Assembly: GCA_001919995.1 (NCBI GenBank)
Contig: MNIY01000025.1
Span: 1 to 12,269 of the forward strand
DNA from: Ktedonobacter sp. 13_1_20CM_4_53_11
Lineage (GTDB): Bacteria; Chloroflexota; Ktedonobacteria; Ktedonobacterales; Ktedonobacteraceae
Direction: 5' to 3'
DNA: 12,269 nucleotides
The translations under genes were made by a program, and so were the position numbers. The stretch's first letter is position 1; each line of letters begins with the position of its first letter. The notes beneath the pieces were generated by a model. It was not told the origin of the DNA and searched no databases. It saw nothing but the letters and a program-made list of their open reading frames with translations. Below, in pieces: positions 1 to 6,582 of the stretch.

Positions 1-1
1 T

Positions 2-700
2 GACAGGGCCATGCTCAGCGCGCTTGCGCTGGCTTATGGTGAGTTGGAGCATGATGACGACCTGCGTTGTGGTGTGTTATTTGCACATGGAGATCACTTC
101 ACAGCAGGACTGGAGCTTACACAATTCGCATCATCTCTGGGCCAGGACATACAAGAGCTACCGGAGGGTGCTATTGATCCACTTGGCATCAAAGGGCCAA
201 GGCTCAGCAAACCCATGCTTTGTGCGGTGCAGGGTATATGCCTGACGATCGGCATCGAACTGATGCTGGCAGCAGATATTCGGGTTGCCGCCAGCAACGC
301 TCGCTTCGCTCAGATAGAGATCAAGCGAGGACTCTATCCCTTTGGTGGCGCGACGATCCGTTTTGCGCGTGAGACAGGCTGGGGAAATGCGATGCGTTAT
401 TTGCTTACGGGCGACGAGTTCAATGCGGCAGAGGCGCACCGCATTGGTCTGGTGCAGGAGGTTGTTGAGCCGGGACAGCAACTCGCTCGCACCGAGGAAC
501 TGGCCCAGGTTGTCGCAATGCAGGCCCCACTAGGTGTACGTGCAACGCTGGCATCGTCCCGATTAGCTATAACCGAGGGTGAAGAGGCTGCAATTCGGCG
601 GCTTTGGCCCGATTTACAGCCTCTGATACAGAGCGAGGATATCCGAGAGGGCATCCAGTCATTCATTGAACGCCGTCAGGCCAACTTCAAGGGGCGATAA
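2..700 (+). CDS. Enoyl-CoA hydratase/isomerase (crotonase) family protein, 5' end missing
   Basis: Crotonase-fold enzyme acting on acyl-CoA thioesters, most likely a cytoplasmic enoyl-CoA hydratase or isomerase. The reading frame is open to the left edge, and the residues before the Met at 11 (Asp-Arg-Ala) fit the family's first helix, so the real start lies outside the window; about 30-40 N-terminal residues are probably missing. Numbering from the Met at 11: the first oxyanion-hole stretch is HGDHFTAGLEL (26-36), the second is around GICLTIGIEL (75-84), and the two acids of hydratases (rat Glu144 and Glu164) align with Glu83 and Glu103. Keeping both acids favours a hydratase. The usual GAGG stretch is replaced by PFGGA (110-114), and a TGDEFNAAEAHRIGLV-type segment follows. 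It converges on the acyltransferase gene with a 20-nt gap and no clear terminator. Substrate cannot be told from sequence. Confidence 0.9.
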   Translation, partial: DRAMLSALALAYGELEHDDDLRCGVLFAHGDHFTAGLELTQFASSLGQDIQELPEGAIDPLGIKGPRLSKPMLCAVQGICLTIGIELMLAADIRVAASNARFAQIEIKRGLYPFGGATIRFARETGWGNAMRYLLTGDEFNAAEAHRIGLVQEVVEPGQQLARTEELAQVVAMQAPLGVRATLASSRLAITEGEEAAIRRLWPDLQPLIQSEDIREGIQSFIERRQANFKGR

Positions 701-720
701 CCATGCTTTGAAGGATGGAT

Positions 721-1959
721 TTACCGGCTAAGTGGAGGTGAAGAAGAGGATTTTAACGGGGTTTCCGGGGCATGCTCTGGCTGGGGCTCATGGAACGATT
801 TCATTCCGAATAGCCAGCGCGATACTTTGATGCGCCTGATGAAGAGATCAAACAAAACGAGCGTGGCAATCAGAGCAACCGTGCTGACGAACAGAAATTT
901 GACGCCCATATTGATATTCCATGCCAGGGTGAGAAACGCGATGACCACGATGACGGGATAGTGGAGCAAGTAGAACGGTAAGACGGCTTCATTGGCATAC
1001 TCGATGAATTTGTCGCTGAAATTCAAGAAGCGCATGCCAAAATACAACACAAAGAGCATCCAGGACCAGGTCACGATGCTACGCAACAACTGGTAGAGGA
1101 CATATCCTACCGAGTAGGTGGAGATACTATCCCAACTACTTAATACGCCGGTGTAAGATGCTACCAGCATGATGAGCAAGCTGGCGATTCCTACAAATAG
1201 AGCAAGCTTCCACTGCTTCTGAATAGCAGACTCGAAGCGGGGTTCTGCCAAGAACATGAACCCGTATATAAAGATAAGAAGCCAGGTAAAAAAATCTGAC
1301 CAGCTTTGATAACCAGGGAATGGCGCTCGTAAGGCAAGCTGGATGAGCGCAATGGGTAGGACAAACACGAAGAGCCCTCCAGGTCTATCGCAAAATGCTG
1401 CTAGCTTCGAAATGAAGCGTAAACTTCGCTCGCGTTTCAAATAAAGCAGTACTGGCAGTGCCAACGTGGAGATAAAAAAGAGAAAGACCAGAAACCAGAG
1501 ATGGTAAGCGTATATCCCGAGCCATTGCGGGTTCCAGCTAATATGAATGTTCTCGAAATAATAGGGATAAAATTGTAAAAAGTTACCGTGGTAGAGCGAA
1601 TGACTGATCGCTATAAGATAGGCTATAGGTGGAGAAAGCAAGATGAAGCCGACGAGACAAGGAATGATCAGCCGTGTGAAGCGTTCGCTGACGAATTGAC
1701 CGGCCGTTCGAGATTCGAGGGCAAACCAGGCGCTTGCTCCTGCAAGAAAAAAGAAAAGTGACATGCCCCACTCCGTGCCGAAGACGACCAGTACAAGCAG
1801 GCCGGTGTTCTGCTCTCCACCCTTGATATGCCAGTAGAACTTATCGAATATATCGGCGGTATGCGCGTAGAACACTCCCAATACAGCCAACACGCGTAGC
1901 CAGTCGAGATAGTGGAGCCTTTCTCTCTGTATGGGCCCTTCATATCTGAGTGGTCTCAT
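721..1959 (-). CDS. Acyltransferase 3 family integral membrane protein (MdoC/OpgC-like)
   Basis: A 412-residue multi-pass membrane protein of the acyltransferase-3 family, which moves acyl groups (acetyl, succinyl) onto glycans or other extracytoplasmic acceptors. The N-terminal segment HYLDWLRVLAVLGVFYAHT (16-34) carries the conserved His (His33) after the first helix; the opening resembles the glucan succinyltransferase MdoC/OpgC. An Arg-x-x-Arg-Leu-x-x-Pro motif (SERFTRLIIP) follows the second helix. About ten hydrophobic segments run to the C terminus, and the tail is a short Pro/Ser-rich cytoplasmic stretch. The ATG at 1959 is used because the conserved first segment begins 15 residues later; only a weak GAGAG precedes it. 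It lies 147 nt downstream of the L,D-transpeptidase gene on the same strand and may be read from it. Acceptor and acyl donor are unknown; envelope glycan modification is inferred from family and neighbours. Confidence 0.87.
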   Translation of the reverse strand: MRPLRYEGPIQRERLHYLDWLRVLAVLGVFYAHTADIFDKFYWHIKGGEQNTGLLVLVVFGTEWGMSLFFFLAGASAWFALESRTAGQFVSERFTRLIIPCLVGFILLSPPIAYLIAISHSLYHGNFLQFYPYYFENIHISWNPQWLGIYAYHLWFLVFLFFISTLALPVLLYLKRERSLRFISKLAAFCDRPGGLFVFVLPIALIQLALRAPFPGYQSWSDFFTWLLIFIYGFMFLAEPRFESAIQKQWKLALFVGIASLLIMLVASYTGVLSSWDSISTYSVGYVLYQLLRSIVTWSWMLFVLYFGMRFLNFSDKFIEYANEAVLPFYLLHYPVIVVIAFLTLAWNINMGVKFLFVSTVALIATLVLFDLFIRRIKVSRWLFGMKSFHEPQPEHAPETPLKSSSSPPLSR

Positions 1960-1976
1960 AGCGTTCTCTCACTTTT

Positions 1977-2063
1977 TCACAAACAGCATACGGTCACCAG
2001 GATGCACACCAGCACGAGAACAGCCGTGACCGCATAATAGATGCCTGCATTGGAGCGGATCAC
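1977..2063 (-). CDS. Possible 28-residue single-helix membrane peptide
   Basis: A GTG-started frame in the gap between the L,D-transpeptidase and acyltransferase genes encodes 28 residues: a short polar start (VIRSNAG) and an almost pure hydrophobic helix with two Cys near the end (CCL). The frame stays open 16 codons further upstream (to a TGA overlapping the end of the transpeptidase gene) but has no ATG/GTG/TTG there. No Shine-Dalgarno is visible before the GTG, and the same DNA contains a 7-bp inverted repeat (CGGTCAC at 1991-1997, GTGACCG at 2026-2032). It could be a real small membrane protein, an eroded gene end, or chance. Confidence 0.2.
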   Translation of the reverse strand: MIRSNAGIYYAVTAVLVLVCILVTVCCL

Positions 2064-2106
2064 ACTTGTACTGATGGAATGCTGAACTGACCACTCACAC
2101 CCATGG

Positions 2107-3228
2107 TTAATAGATCAGGATATGCGTGTAAAGTTGCACGAACCCGTACAACCACGCGGCATCACCCTCCGACATATTCACGCAGCCATGCGAGCCATGG
2201 ATGGAGTATTGCGTGCCGCCCGGATCGAGGTGGGGAAAGTTCGTACCGGGGCCGTACTCAGTGCGCCACCAACTGTCGTGAAAGAAGTAGCCGTTGCTAT
2301 GGTATTGCATCGCATAGTTAATCGGCGTCGGCGGATACCAATCCGGTGAAGACGGCGGGGCATCAGATTTAAACTCGGTGGGCGATTTTTTCCCCTCAAT
2401 CCACCAGGTGCCCGGAGGCGAAGGCAGCTCTGGCTGCCCGGTGGTCACATGGAATGCCTTAACCAGCTTTCCGTTCTCGTAGACACGCTCCGCTTGTTCG
2501 GCAAGAGCAACAACGACGACCTTCGTGTTCATATAGTGGTAGTGTTGCAACAACTGGATATCTGTTTTATGCACCTGATCGTAGGGCGTTTTGTCCCCAA
2601 AGTCTGCCACCATCGCCTGGAAGTTGGTTATATCCATGTTCAGGTCTTCGACGGCTTGCTGGTAGTCCATCAAGCTTTGCGCAGCCGAAAGTTCCCCTTG
2701 CAACCATGTTGAGCTGGTGGCTCCATTGGACCCATACTCGAAGCCCAGTGGGTACGTGGTATTGTTGTACGAGTCATGGAACGTATGCTGTTTCCCAAAA
2801 GCAGTGGCATCCTGTTGCAATTTCTGGAACAAGTAGGTGCTCTCTGTTTTCATAGCCGGAATCTGAATGGCCACGATATGCGTATGCAAAGTATGCAGCG
2901 TTGTTTTGTAGGCTGCATCGGTGGTGGCAGTACGAAGAGCCTGCTGGTCGCTTTGATACTGCTGCTGATAGGTGGTGATATTGCCTTGATACTGCTGCAT
3001 CAAAGCAATCCATTGCTGGAATGTTTGCAGTTGTGCGTTTCCCTCGTTTTGCAACGTGCGATCAACAGTTGGCGTCGGATTAGTGCCTGCAGTTGTGGTC
3101 GTGGAGCTTTGGGTCGTTGCCCCGCTACAGGCGCTGAGTAAAAAGAGGCAGAGCAAAACTCCGCTTAGCATTACAGTGCGTAAGCGACTCCAGAATGAGG
3201 TATGTATTCGTACATGCGTTTTGTTCAA
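2107..3228 (-). CDS. Lipoprotein L,D-transpeptidase (YkuD domain)
   Basis: A 373-residue exported lipoprotein with a C-terminal YkuD L,D-transpeptidase domain, the enzyme class that makes 3-3 cross-links in peptidoglycan or attaches proteins to it. The start is TTG with the well-placed Shine-Dalgarno AAAAGGA about 8 nt upstream; the next Met (20) would cut into the signal peptide. Residues 15-34 are a hydrophobic signal with lipobox LSAC (lipidated Cys34). A Thr/Ser-rich linker follows, then a Gln-rich helical region to about 225 that may be a coiled-coil spacer. The YkuD domain spans about 230-373, with HGSHGCVNM at 344-352: Cys349 is the catalytic nucleophile and His347 belongs to the SHGC motif. 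The protein ends soon after the motif, as is common in the family. It is 154 nt downstream of the WD40 lipoprotein gene with its own candidate promoter. Confidence 0.92.
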   Translation of the reverse strand: MNKTHVRIHTSFWSRLRTVMLSGVLLCLFLLSACSGATTQSSTTTTAGTNPTPTVDRTLQNEGNAQLQTFQQWIALMQQYQGNITTYQQQYQSDQQALRTATTDAAYKTTLHTLHTHIVAIQIPAMKTESTYLFQKLQQDATAFGKQHTFHDSYNNTTYPLGFEYGSNGATSSTWLQGELSAAQSLMDYQQAVEDLNMDITNFQAMVADFGDKTPYDQVHKTDIQLLQHYHYMNTKVVVVALAEQAERVYENGKLVKAFHVTTGQPELPSPPGTWWIEGKKSPTEFKSDAPPSSPDWYPPTPINYAMQYHSNGYFFHDSWWRTEYGPGTNFPHLDPGGTQYSIHGSHGCVNMSEGDAAWLYGFVQLYTHILIY

Positions 3229-3276
3229 TACGCTGATCCTTTTGATGATAATCGTGAAGTGTTTCTATTGCCCCAG

Positions 3277-3303
3277 TTTATATCGTTAACACGATTTCGT
3301 CAA
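3277..3303 (-). promoter_or_regulatory. Candidate promoter of the L,D-transpeptidase gene with an inverted repeat in the spacer
   Basis: Read on the minus strand, TTGACG (3303-3298) and TATAAA (3282-3277) are separated by 15 nt; TAAACT with a 17-nt spacer is the alternative -10. The start codon is about 48 nt downstream. The spacer is filled by the inverted repeat ATCGT-TAAC-ACGAT (3282-3295), and a further ATCGTG half-site lies at 3251-3256. This could be a repressor operator; no regulator is identified. Confidence 0.45.
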
Positions 3304-3382
3304 ACCCAAGCAGAGGGACGGGAGCTGTACTGAGCAAGCACCGAGCGAATGGAGACCTCCATCCACGGAGCAAGTGATCTCC

Positions 3383-4408
3383 TCACGATGGAGAGACGGG
3401 TGCTTGCCAGACGCGCACCAACCCATCATCATCTCCAGATGCGATGCGCTTTCCATCAGGGGACCAGGCGACAGTTAGCACCTCGCTGCGATGATTGCGG
3501 TAGGTCAACACTGCATGACCCGACAGACTATCCCATATTTGTACTGTCCTGTTGGTGTTGGCTGAGGCAATATACTTCCCGTCGGGTGACCACGCCACCC
3601 CATTCACCCAATCACGGCAGCAATAGATCCACAAGAATTTGCCCGTGACCGAATTCCAAACCTGCACGGTCTTATCAAAGCTCACCGAGGCGATCTTCTT
3701 TCCATCAGGGGACCAGGCGAGGGCAGTCACAGTGTACGAATGGCCCAGGTAGGTCAACAGTGTCCTTCCTGTGGTGGCGTCCCAGACTTGCACGGTTGAA
3801 TCGATACCACCAGAAACGAGGTATTTTCCGTTGGGGGACCAGGCGACCGTCATCACCCAATTGAAGTGACCATGGTACGTCATCACCGCGTCTGCTGTGG
3901 CAATATTCCCTATCCTCCAGACCTGCACCGTCTTATCATAACTGGCAGAAGCGAGATGGCTTCCATCAGGGGACCAGGCGAGGGCAGTAACTGTGTCCGT
4001 GTGACCACGAAAGGTCCAGAGGCGTCTGCCTGTATAAGCATCCCAGACTTGCACGGTCTTGTCAAAACTGGCGGAAGCAATGTCCTTCCCATCAGGAGAC
4101 CACGCCACGGCAGACACCATGTTCGAGTGCCCTCGATAGTTCAAGTAGAGATGCCCGGTTGCTACATCCCAGACCTGCACCGTCTTATCATAACTGGCAG
4201 AAGCGATGCGCTTCCCATCAGGAGACCATACGACGGTGTTTACCGCATTGTGATGACCACGATAGGTGTAGAGGGTGGTTCCCATAGGTTTGAGAGGAGT
4301 CGAGGCAGAAACAGAAGGCGCCTGAGGGGCAGAGCAAGATGGTAGGAATACGACGAGGCTACAGAACAACATGAGAAATAGACATGAGTACCTCTGAAGT
4401 CGAGGCAT
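3383..4408 (-). CDS. WD40-repeat lipoprotein, single seven-blade propeller
   Basis: A 341-residue surface lipoprotein: signal peptide with lipobox LPSC (lipidated Cys25), a short Ser/Pro linker, then seven consecutive WD40 repeats, just enough for one closed beta-propeller. Each blade has the pattern GH-x-V-AWSPDGK-x-IAS-x-S-x-DKTVQVW. The sixth blade lacks the GH and reads YCCRDWVNGVAW, with a Cys pair in its place; blade 4 has GGIDSTVQVW. The last blade ends five residues before the C terminus, so no other domain is attached. WD40 propellers are protein-binding scaffolds; no catalytic function is expected. The ATG at 4408 follows AAAGGAAG. Blades share long stretches of identical DNA (a 38-nt match between 3917-3954 and 4169-4206, a 28-nt match between 3700-3727 and 3961-3988), suggesting recent duplication or conversion. 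Partner unknown; the neighbouring L,D-transpeptidase lipoprotein is a possible one. Confidence 0.9.
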   Translation of the reverse strand: MPRLQRYSCLFLMLFCSLVVFLPSCSAPQAPSVSASTPLKPMGTTLYTYRGHHNAVNTVVWSPDGKRIASASYDKTVQVWDVATGHLYLNYRGHSNMVSAVAWSPDGKDIASASFDKTVQVWDAYTGRRLWTFRGHTDTVTALAWSPDGSHLASASYDKTVQVWRIGNIATADAVMTYHGHFNWVMTVAWSPNGKYLVSGGIDSTVQVWDATTGRTLLTYLGHSYTVTALAWSPDGKKIASVSFDKTVQVWNSVTGKFLWIYCCRDWVNGVAWSPDGKYIASANTNRTVQIWDSLSGHAVLTYRNHRSEVLTVAWSPDGKRIASGDDDGLVRVWQAPVSPS

Positions 4409-4502
4409 GGGTCTCTTCCTTTCTTCTCAAGGAGAACATGCCGACATAGCGTATCTGCATGCTCGCTACTTTCCCTCAGTGTGACGTGCAAGAAGAGGAG
4501 AC

Positions 4503-4531
4503 GATATAAACAAGAACTTAATACAGAACAA
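4503..4531 (-). promoter_or_regulatory. Candidate sigma-70-type promoter of the WD40 gene
   Basis: On the minus strand, TTGTTC (4531-4526) and TATATC (4508-4503) lie 17 nt apart, giving a leader of roughly 85-90 nt before the ATG at 4408. Both boxes are imperfect. Confidence 0.35.
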
Positions 4532-4567
4532 CATACCTAGACGACCACCATTCGCTAGTTATAGAGC

Positions 4568-4608
4568 GGGGAGGACTGATAGGTGAGCACAGCCGGCCAG
4601 TCCTCCTC
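4568..4608 (-). terminator. 11-bp inverted repeat between ndh and the WD40 gene, possible terminator
   Basis: GGGGAGGACTG (4568-4578) pairs with CAGTCCTCCTC (4598-4608), allowing one G-U pair, around a 19-nt loop. It lies about 200 nt after the ndh stop on the same strand and just upstream of the WD40 promoter candidate. No U-run follows on either strand, so it is not a classic intrinsic terminator; a transcript-end stabiliser or an operator would look the same. Confidence 0.3.
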
Positions 4609-4811
4609 CTCAAACTCGCGAAGCACGAGACGTTTCGTCATCAGGATCGTATTCTAGCCTTGTTCCAACTGGTGTGGAGAATACCCATGATGTCATTGTA
4701 CGACAGTCTACTTTTCTTTGCACGCAGCCGCTCATACTACAGTGACACCTGGTCAAAGGTATCTCGGATGAAACGGCTTCTCAAGCCAAGCCTCCTGAAC
4801 GAACATCGCTT
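4609..4811. other. Gene-free spacer downstream of ndh
   Basis: With the hairpin and promoter above, the gap between the WD40 and ndh genes is about 400 nt. No frame here looks protein-like. Small hairpins are present: GGCTT-CTC-AAGCC at 4775-4787, only 25 nt past the ndh stop and followed on the minus strand by a short GTTT, and GACG-TTT-CGTC around 4630. The first is the better candidate for ndh transcript ending but is weak. Confidence 0.4.
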
Positions 4812-6152
4812 CTACTCGAGGCGCGAGTAATCTTCGAACGCAATGAGCCGGGCACTTCGTTGAAACAGTAAGTAGGAGAGACCCCATTGAAACATGACCA
4901 TGAAACGGTTCCGAAAGCCAATCAGGTAATAGATATGAACGACCAGCCAGATAACCCAGGCCAGGAAACCAGCAAGTCGAACTTTCCCGATATCTATAAT
5001 GCCAAAGAAGCGGCCTACAGTCGCCAGATTCCCTTTATCCACATAATGAAACGGTTGCTGATGTTCTTGCCCTGCAACCGCGTCGGCAATCACCGAAGCC
5101 ACGTAACGACCCTCCTGCATGGCAACAGGAGCAACACCGGGGAGCGGTTTTCCATTCTGGCTCGCACTGGCCGTATCGCCAATCACAAAAATATTTGGAT
5201 GGCCTGGGACGCTGAGGTCACCGTTCACCCTTGCTCGGCCTGCACGATCTGTCTCAGCGCCAATCCACTTGCCCGCTGGCGATGCCTCAACACCAGCCGT
5301 CCAGATGATGTTCCTGGCATCGAGACGCTTTCCTGCGATCACGGCGCCGTTTTCGTTAATCTCTTCAACAGGAGAACTCGTTCTCACCTCGACCCCTAGA
5401 TGATTGAGTGCGAGCTTGGCTTTTTTCGCCAACTTCTCAGGAAAGGCCGGCAAGATTCTTGGCAGCGCCTCAACGAGGATAACACGAGCCGCTTTTGGAT
5501 TGATATGGCGAAACTCACCGGCCAGGGATTGGCGAGCCAATTCTGCAATTGCCCCGGCCATTTCAACCCCCGTTGGTCCAGCACCCACCAATACAAATGT
5601 TAAGAGCGCCTGGCGCTTTTCGGGGTCCGTTTCCAACTCAGCTGCCTCAAATGCCTCCAGCAGCTTGTCTCGAAGAGCGAGCGCTTGCGCGATCGACTTG
5701 AGCCCGGAACTGAATCGCCTCCATTCGTTATGACCAAAGTAGCTCTCATGTGCGCCCGTCGCCAGGATCAAGTAGTCATAGGGCACGGATCGACTGTGCA
5801 TGAGCACCCGCTGTTCTTGCACATCCACGCCGGTCACTTCGGCCATCAACACTTCCGTGTTCTGTTGTTTCCTGAGCACCTCCCTGATGGGCGCAGTGAT
5901 GTCGTTTGGGGGTAATACGGTGGTAGCTACCTGGTACAAAAGTGGTTGGAACAGGTGATGATTGGTCCTATCGATCACCGTCACATGGACGGGTACATTT
6001 CGCAAGGCTCTCGCGGCCTGTAATCCACCAAATCCGGCCCCGACAATCACGACACGGGGCATGACTGCAGGAAGAGTATCATGACCACGCTCAATACTCA
6101 TTTGTGGGGTCAGATTGTCACTGGCAGTGTTTGTCTGCGTTACGTCACTCAA
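4812..6152 (-). CDS. ndh: Type II NADH dehydrogenase (NDH-2), FAD-dependent NADH:quinone oxidoreductase
   Basis: A 446-residue flavoenzyme that passes electrons from NADH to the membrane quinone pool without pumping protons. The first Rossmann fold for FAD is VVIVGAGFGG (34-43) ending in Asp61; the family stretch HHLFQPLLYQVAT (65-77) follows, then an ATG motif (131-133). The second Rossmann fold, for NADH, is VLVGAGPTGVE (187-197), and a late VIGDTAS segment contacts FAD. The C terminus has hydrophobic and aromatic stretches (AGFLAWVIWLVVHIYYLIGF and a WGLSYLLFQRSARL-type end) that anchor NDH-2 to the membrane. The start is placed at TTG 6152 because AAAGGAGG lies 5 nt before it; a GTG at 6218 in the same frame adds 22 residues but has no ribosome site and sits 5 nt after the preceding stop. 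The gene follows the Gln/Ser-rich protein gene by 71 nt, probably in one transcript. Confidence 0.93.
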   Translation of the reverse strand: MSDVTQTNTASDNLTPQMSIERGHDTLPAVMPRVVIVGAGFGGLQAARALRNVPVHVTVIDRTNHHLFQPLLYQVATTVLPPNDITAPIREVLRKQQNTEVLMAEVTGVDVQEQRVLMHSRSVPYDYLILATGAHESYFGHNEWRRFSSGLKSIAQALALRDKLLEAFEAAELETDPEKRQALLTFVLVGAGPTGVEMAGAIAELARQSLAGEFRHINPKAARVILVEALPRILPAFPEKLAKKAKLALNHLGVEVRTSSPVEEINENGAVIAGKRLDARNIIWTAGVEASPAGKWIGAETDRAGRARVNGDLSVPGHPNIFVIGDTASASQNGKPLPGVAPVAMQEGRYVASVIADAVAGQEHQQPFHYVDKGNLATVGRFFGIIDIGKVRLAGFLAWVIWLVVHIYYLIGFRNRFMVMFQWGLSYLLFQRSARLIAFEDYSRLE

Positions 6153-6157
6153 GTCAG

Positions 6158-6165
6158 CCTCCTTT
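6158..6165 (-). promoter_or_regulatory. Ribosome binding site that decides the ndh start
   Basis: AAAGGAGG on the minus strand, 5 nt upstream of TTG 6152, is a near-perfect Shine-Dalgarno. It is the reason for choosing the TTG over the upstream GTG at 6218. Confidence 0.8.
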
Positions 6166-6223
6166 CGACATTGCCGATGTTGCTTCTGTTCTAATAAGGA
6201 TCTGGCTGCAGGTCGCACTGATA

Positions 6224-6502
6224 CTAGTCTTGACTAACTTGCTTGCTCTGTTGAGGGATGTCAGACTGTCCTTGCTGCTGCTGCGATTGGCCCCGCTGGC
6301 CTGGTTTACCCTCTGAGGAGTTGGCTTGCTTCCCTTGTTTCCCAGAGGCTGGTTGATTTTGTTTATTAGCTTCCCGCAGATCCTGCTCATATCGTTGCTG
6401 CGGATCTGTTTGCTGATCCTGCTGGGAGCCCCGAGACTTTTGGCGGTCAGTATGCTGCTGACCGCCTTGCGAGTTGGAGCTCTTTTGATGATCATTACTC
6501 AT
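6224..6502 (-). CDS. Small Gln/Ser/Lys-rich disordered protein, function unknown
   Basis: A 92-residue, strongly hydrophilic protein made mostly of Gln, Ser, Lys, Gly, Asn and Asp, with no Cys, Trp or Phe, no signal peptide and no membrane segment. It should be intrinsically disordered. I do not recognise a family; the composition recalls small stress or desiccation-linked hydrophilic proteins, which is only an analogy. The ATG at 6502 has GAGGAGG 7 nt upstream, as good as any ribosome site in the window, which supports real translation despite the low complexity. It lies between the thiolase gene (80 nt upstream) and ndh (71 nt downstream) on the same strand. A 113-residue overlapping frame (6154-6495) reads through the same DNA but lacks a ribosome site and overruns the ndh start. 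Confidence 0.7.
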   Translation of the reverse strand: MSNDHQKSSNSQGGQQHTDRQKSRGSQQDQQTDPQQRYEQDLREANKQNQPASGKQGKQANSSEGKPGQRGQSQQQQGQSDIPQQSKQVSQD

Positions 6503-6525
6503 GATCTATCCTCCTCATGAAATGT

Positions 6526-6575
6526 GTATGTCCCACCCACTTCTCGTTAGATTGATGATTAGTGGGTGGCCATAC
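6526..6575 (-). promoter_or_regulatory. Long hairpin between the thiolase gene and the Gln/Ser-rich gene
   Basis: GTATG-TC-CCACCCAC (6526-6540) can pair with GTGGGTGG-C-CATAC (6562-6575), giving 8 and 5 bp stems around a small internal loop and a 21-nt apical loop. On the minus strand it starts 7 nt after the thiolase stop and ends 9 nt before the GAGGAGG ribosome site of the next gene. It may terminate or process the thiolase transcript or control the next gene. No U-run follows. Confidence 0.5.
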
Positions 6576-6582
6576 TATACAC

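Noticed and set aside
3866..4345. 159-residue plus-strand ORF
   Set aside because: It runs antisense to the WD40 gene and is open only because the repeated blades have a periodic codon pattern; its product is a repeat of the same antisense phrase.
3383..4408. Regularly spaced DNA repeats that could suggest a CRISPR array
   Set aside because: The spacing is that of WD40 blades (about 125 nt) and the frame is continuous and coding.
4887..5399. 170-residue plus-strand ORF
   Set aside because: Antisense to ndh, no recognisable domain, and the opposite strand encodes a complete NDH-2.
6153..6218. N-terminal extension of NDH-2 from GTG 6218
   Set aside because: No Shine-Dalgarno, charged residues unlike the family, and a far better start at TTG 6152.
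6154..6495. 113-residue minus-strand ORF overlapping the Gln/Ser-rich gene
   Set aside because: No ribosome site, overlaps the ndh start, and is a frame shadow of the low-complexity gene, which has a strong GAGGAGG.
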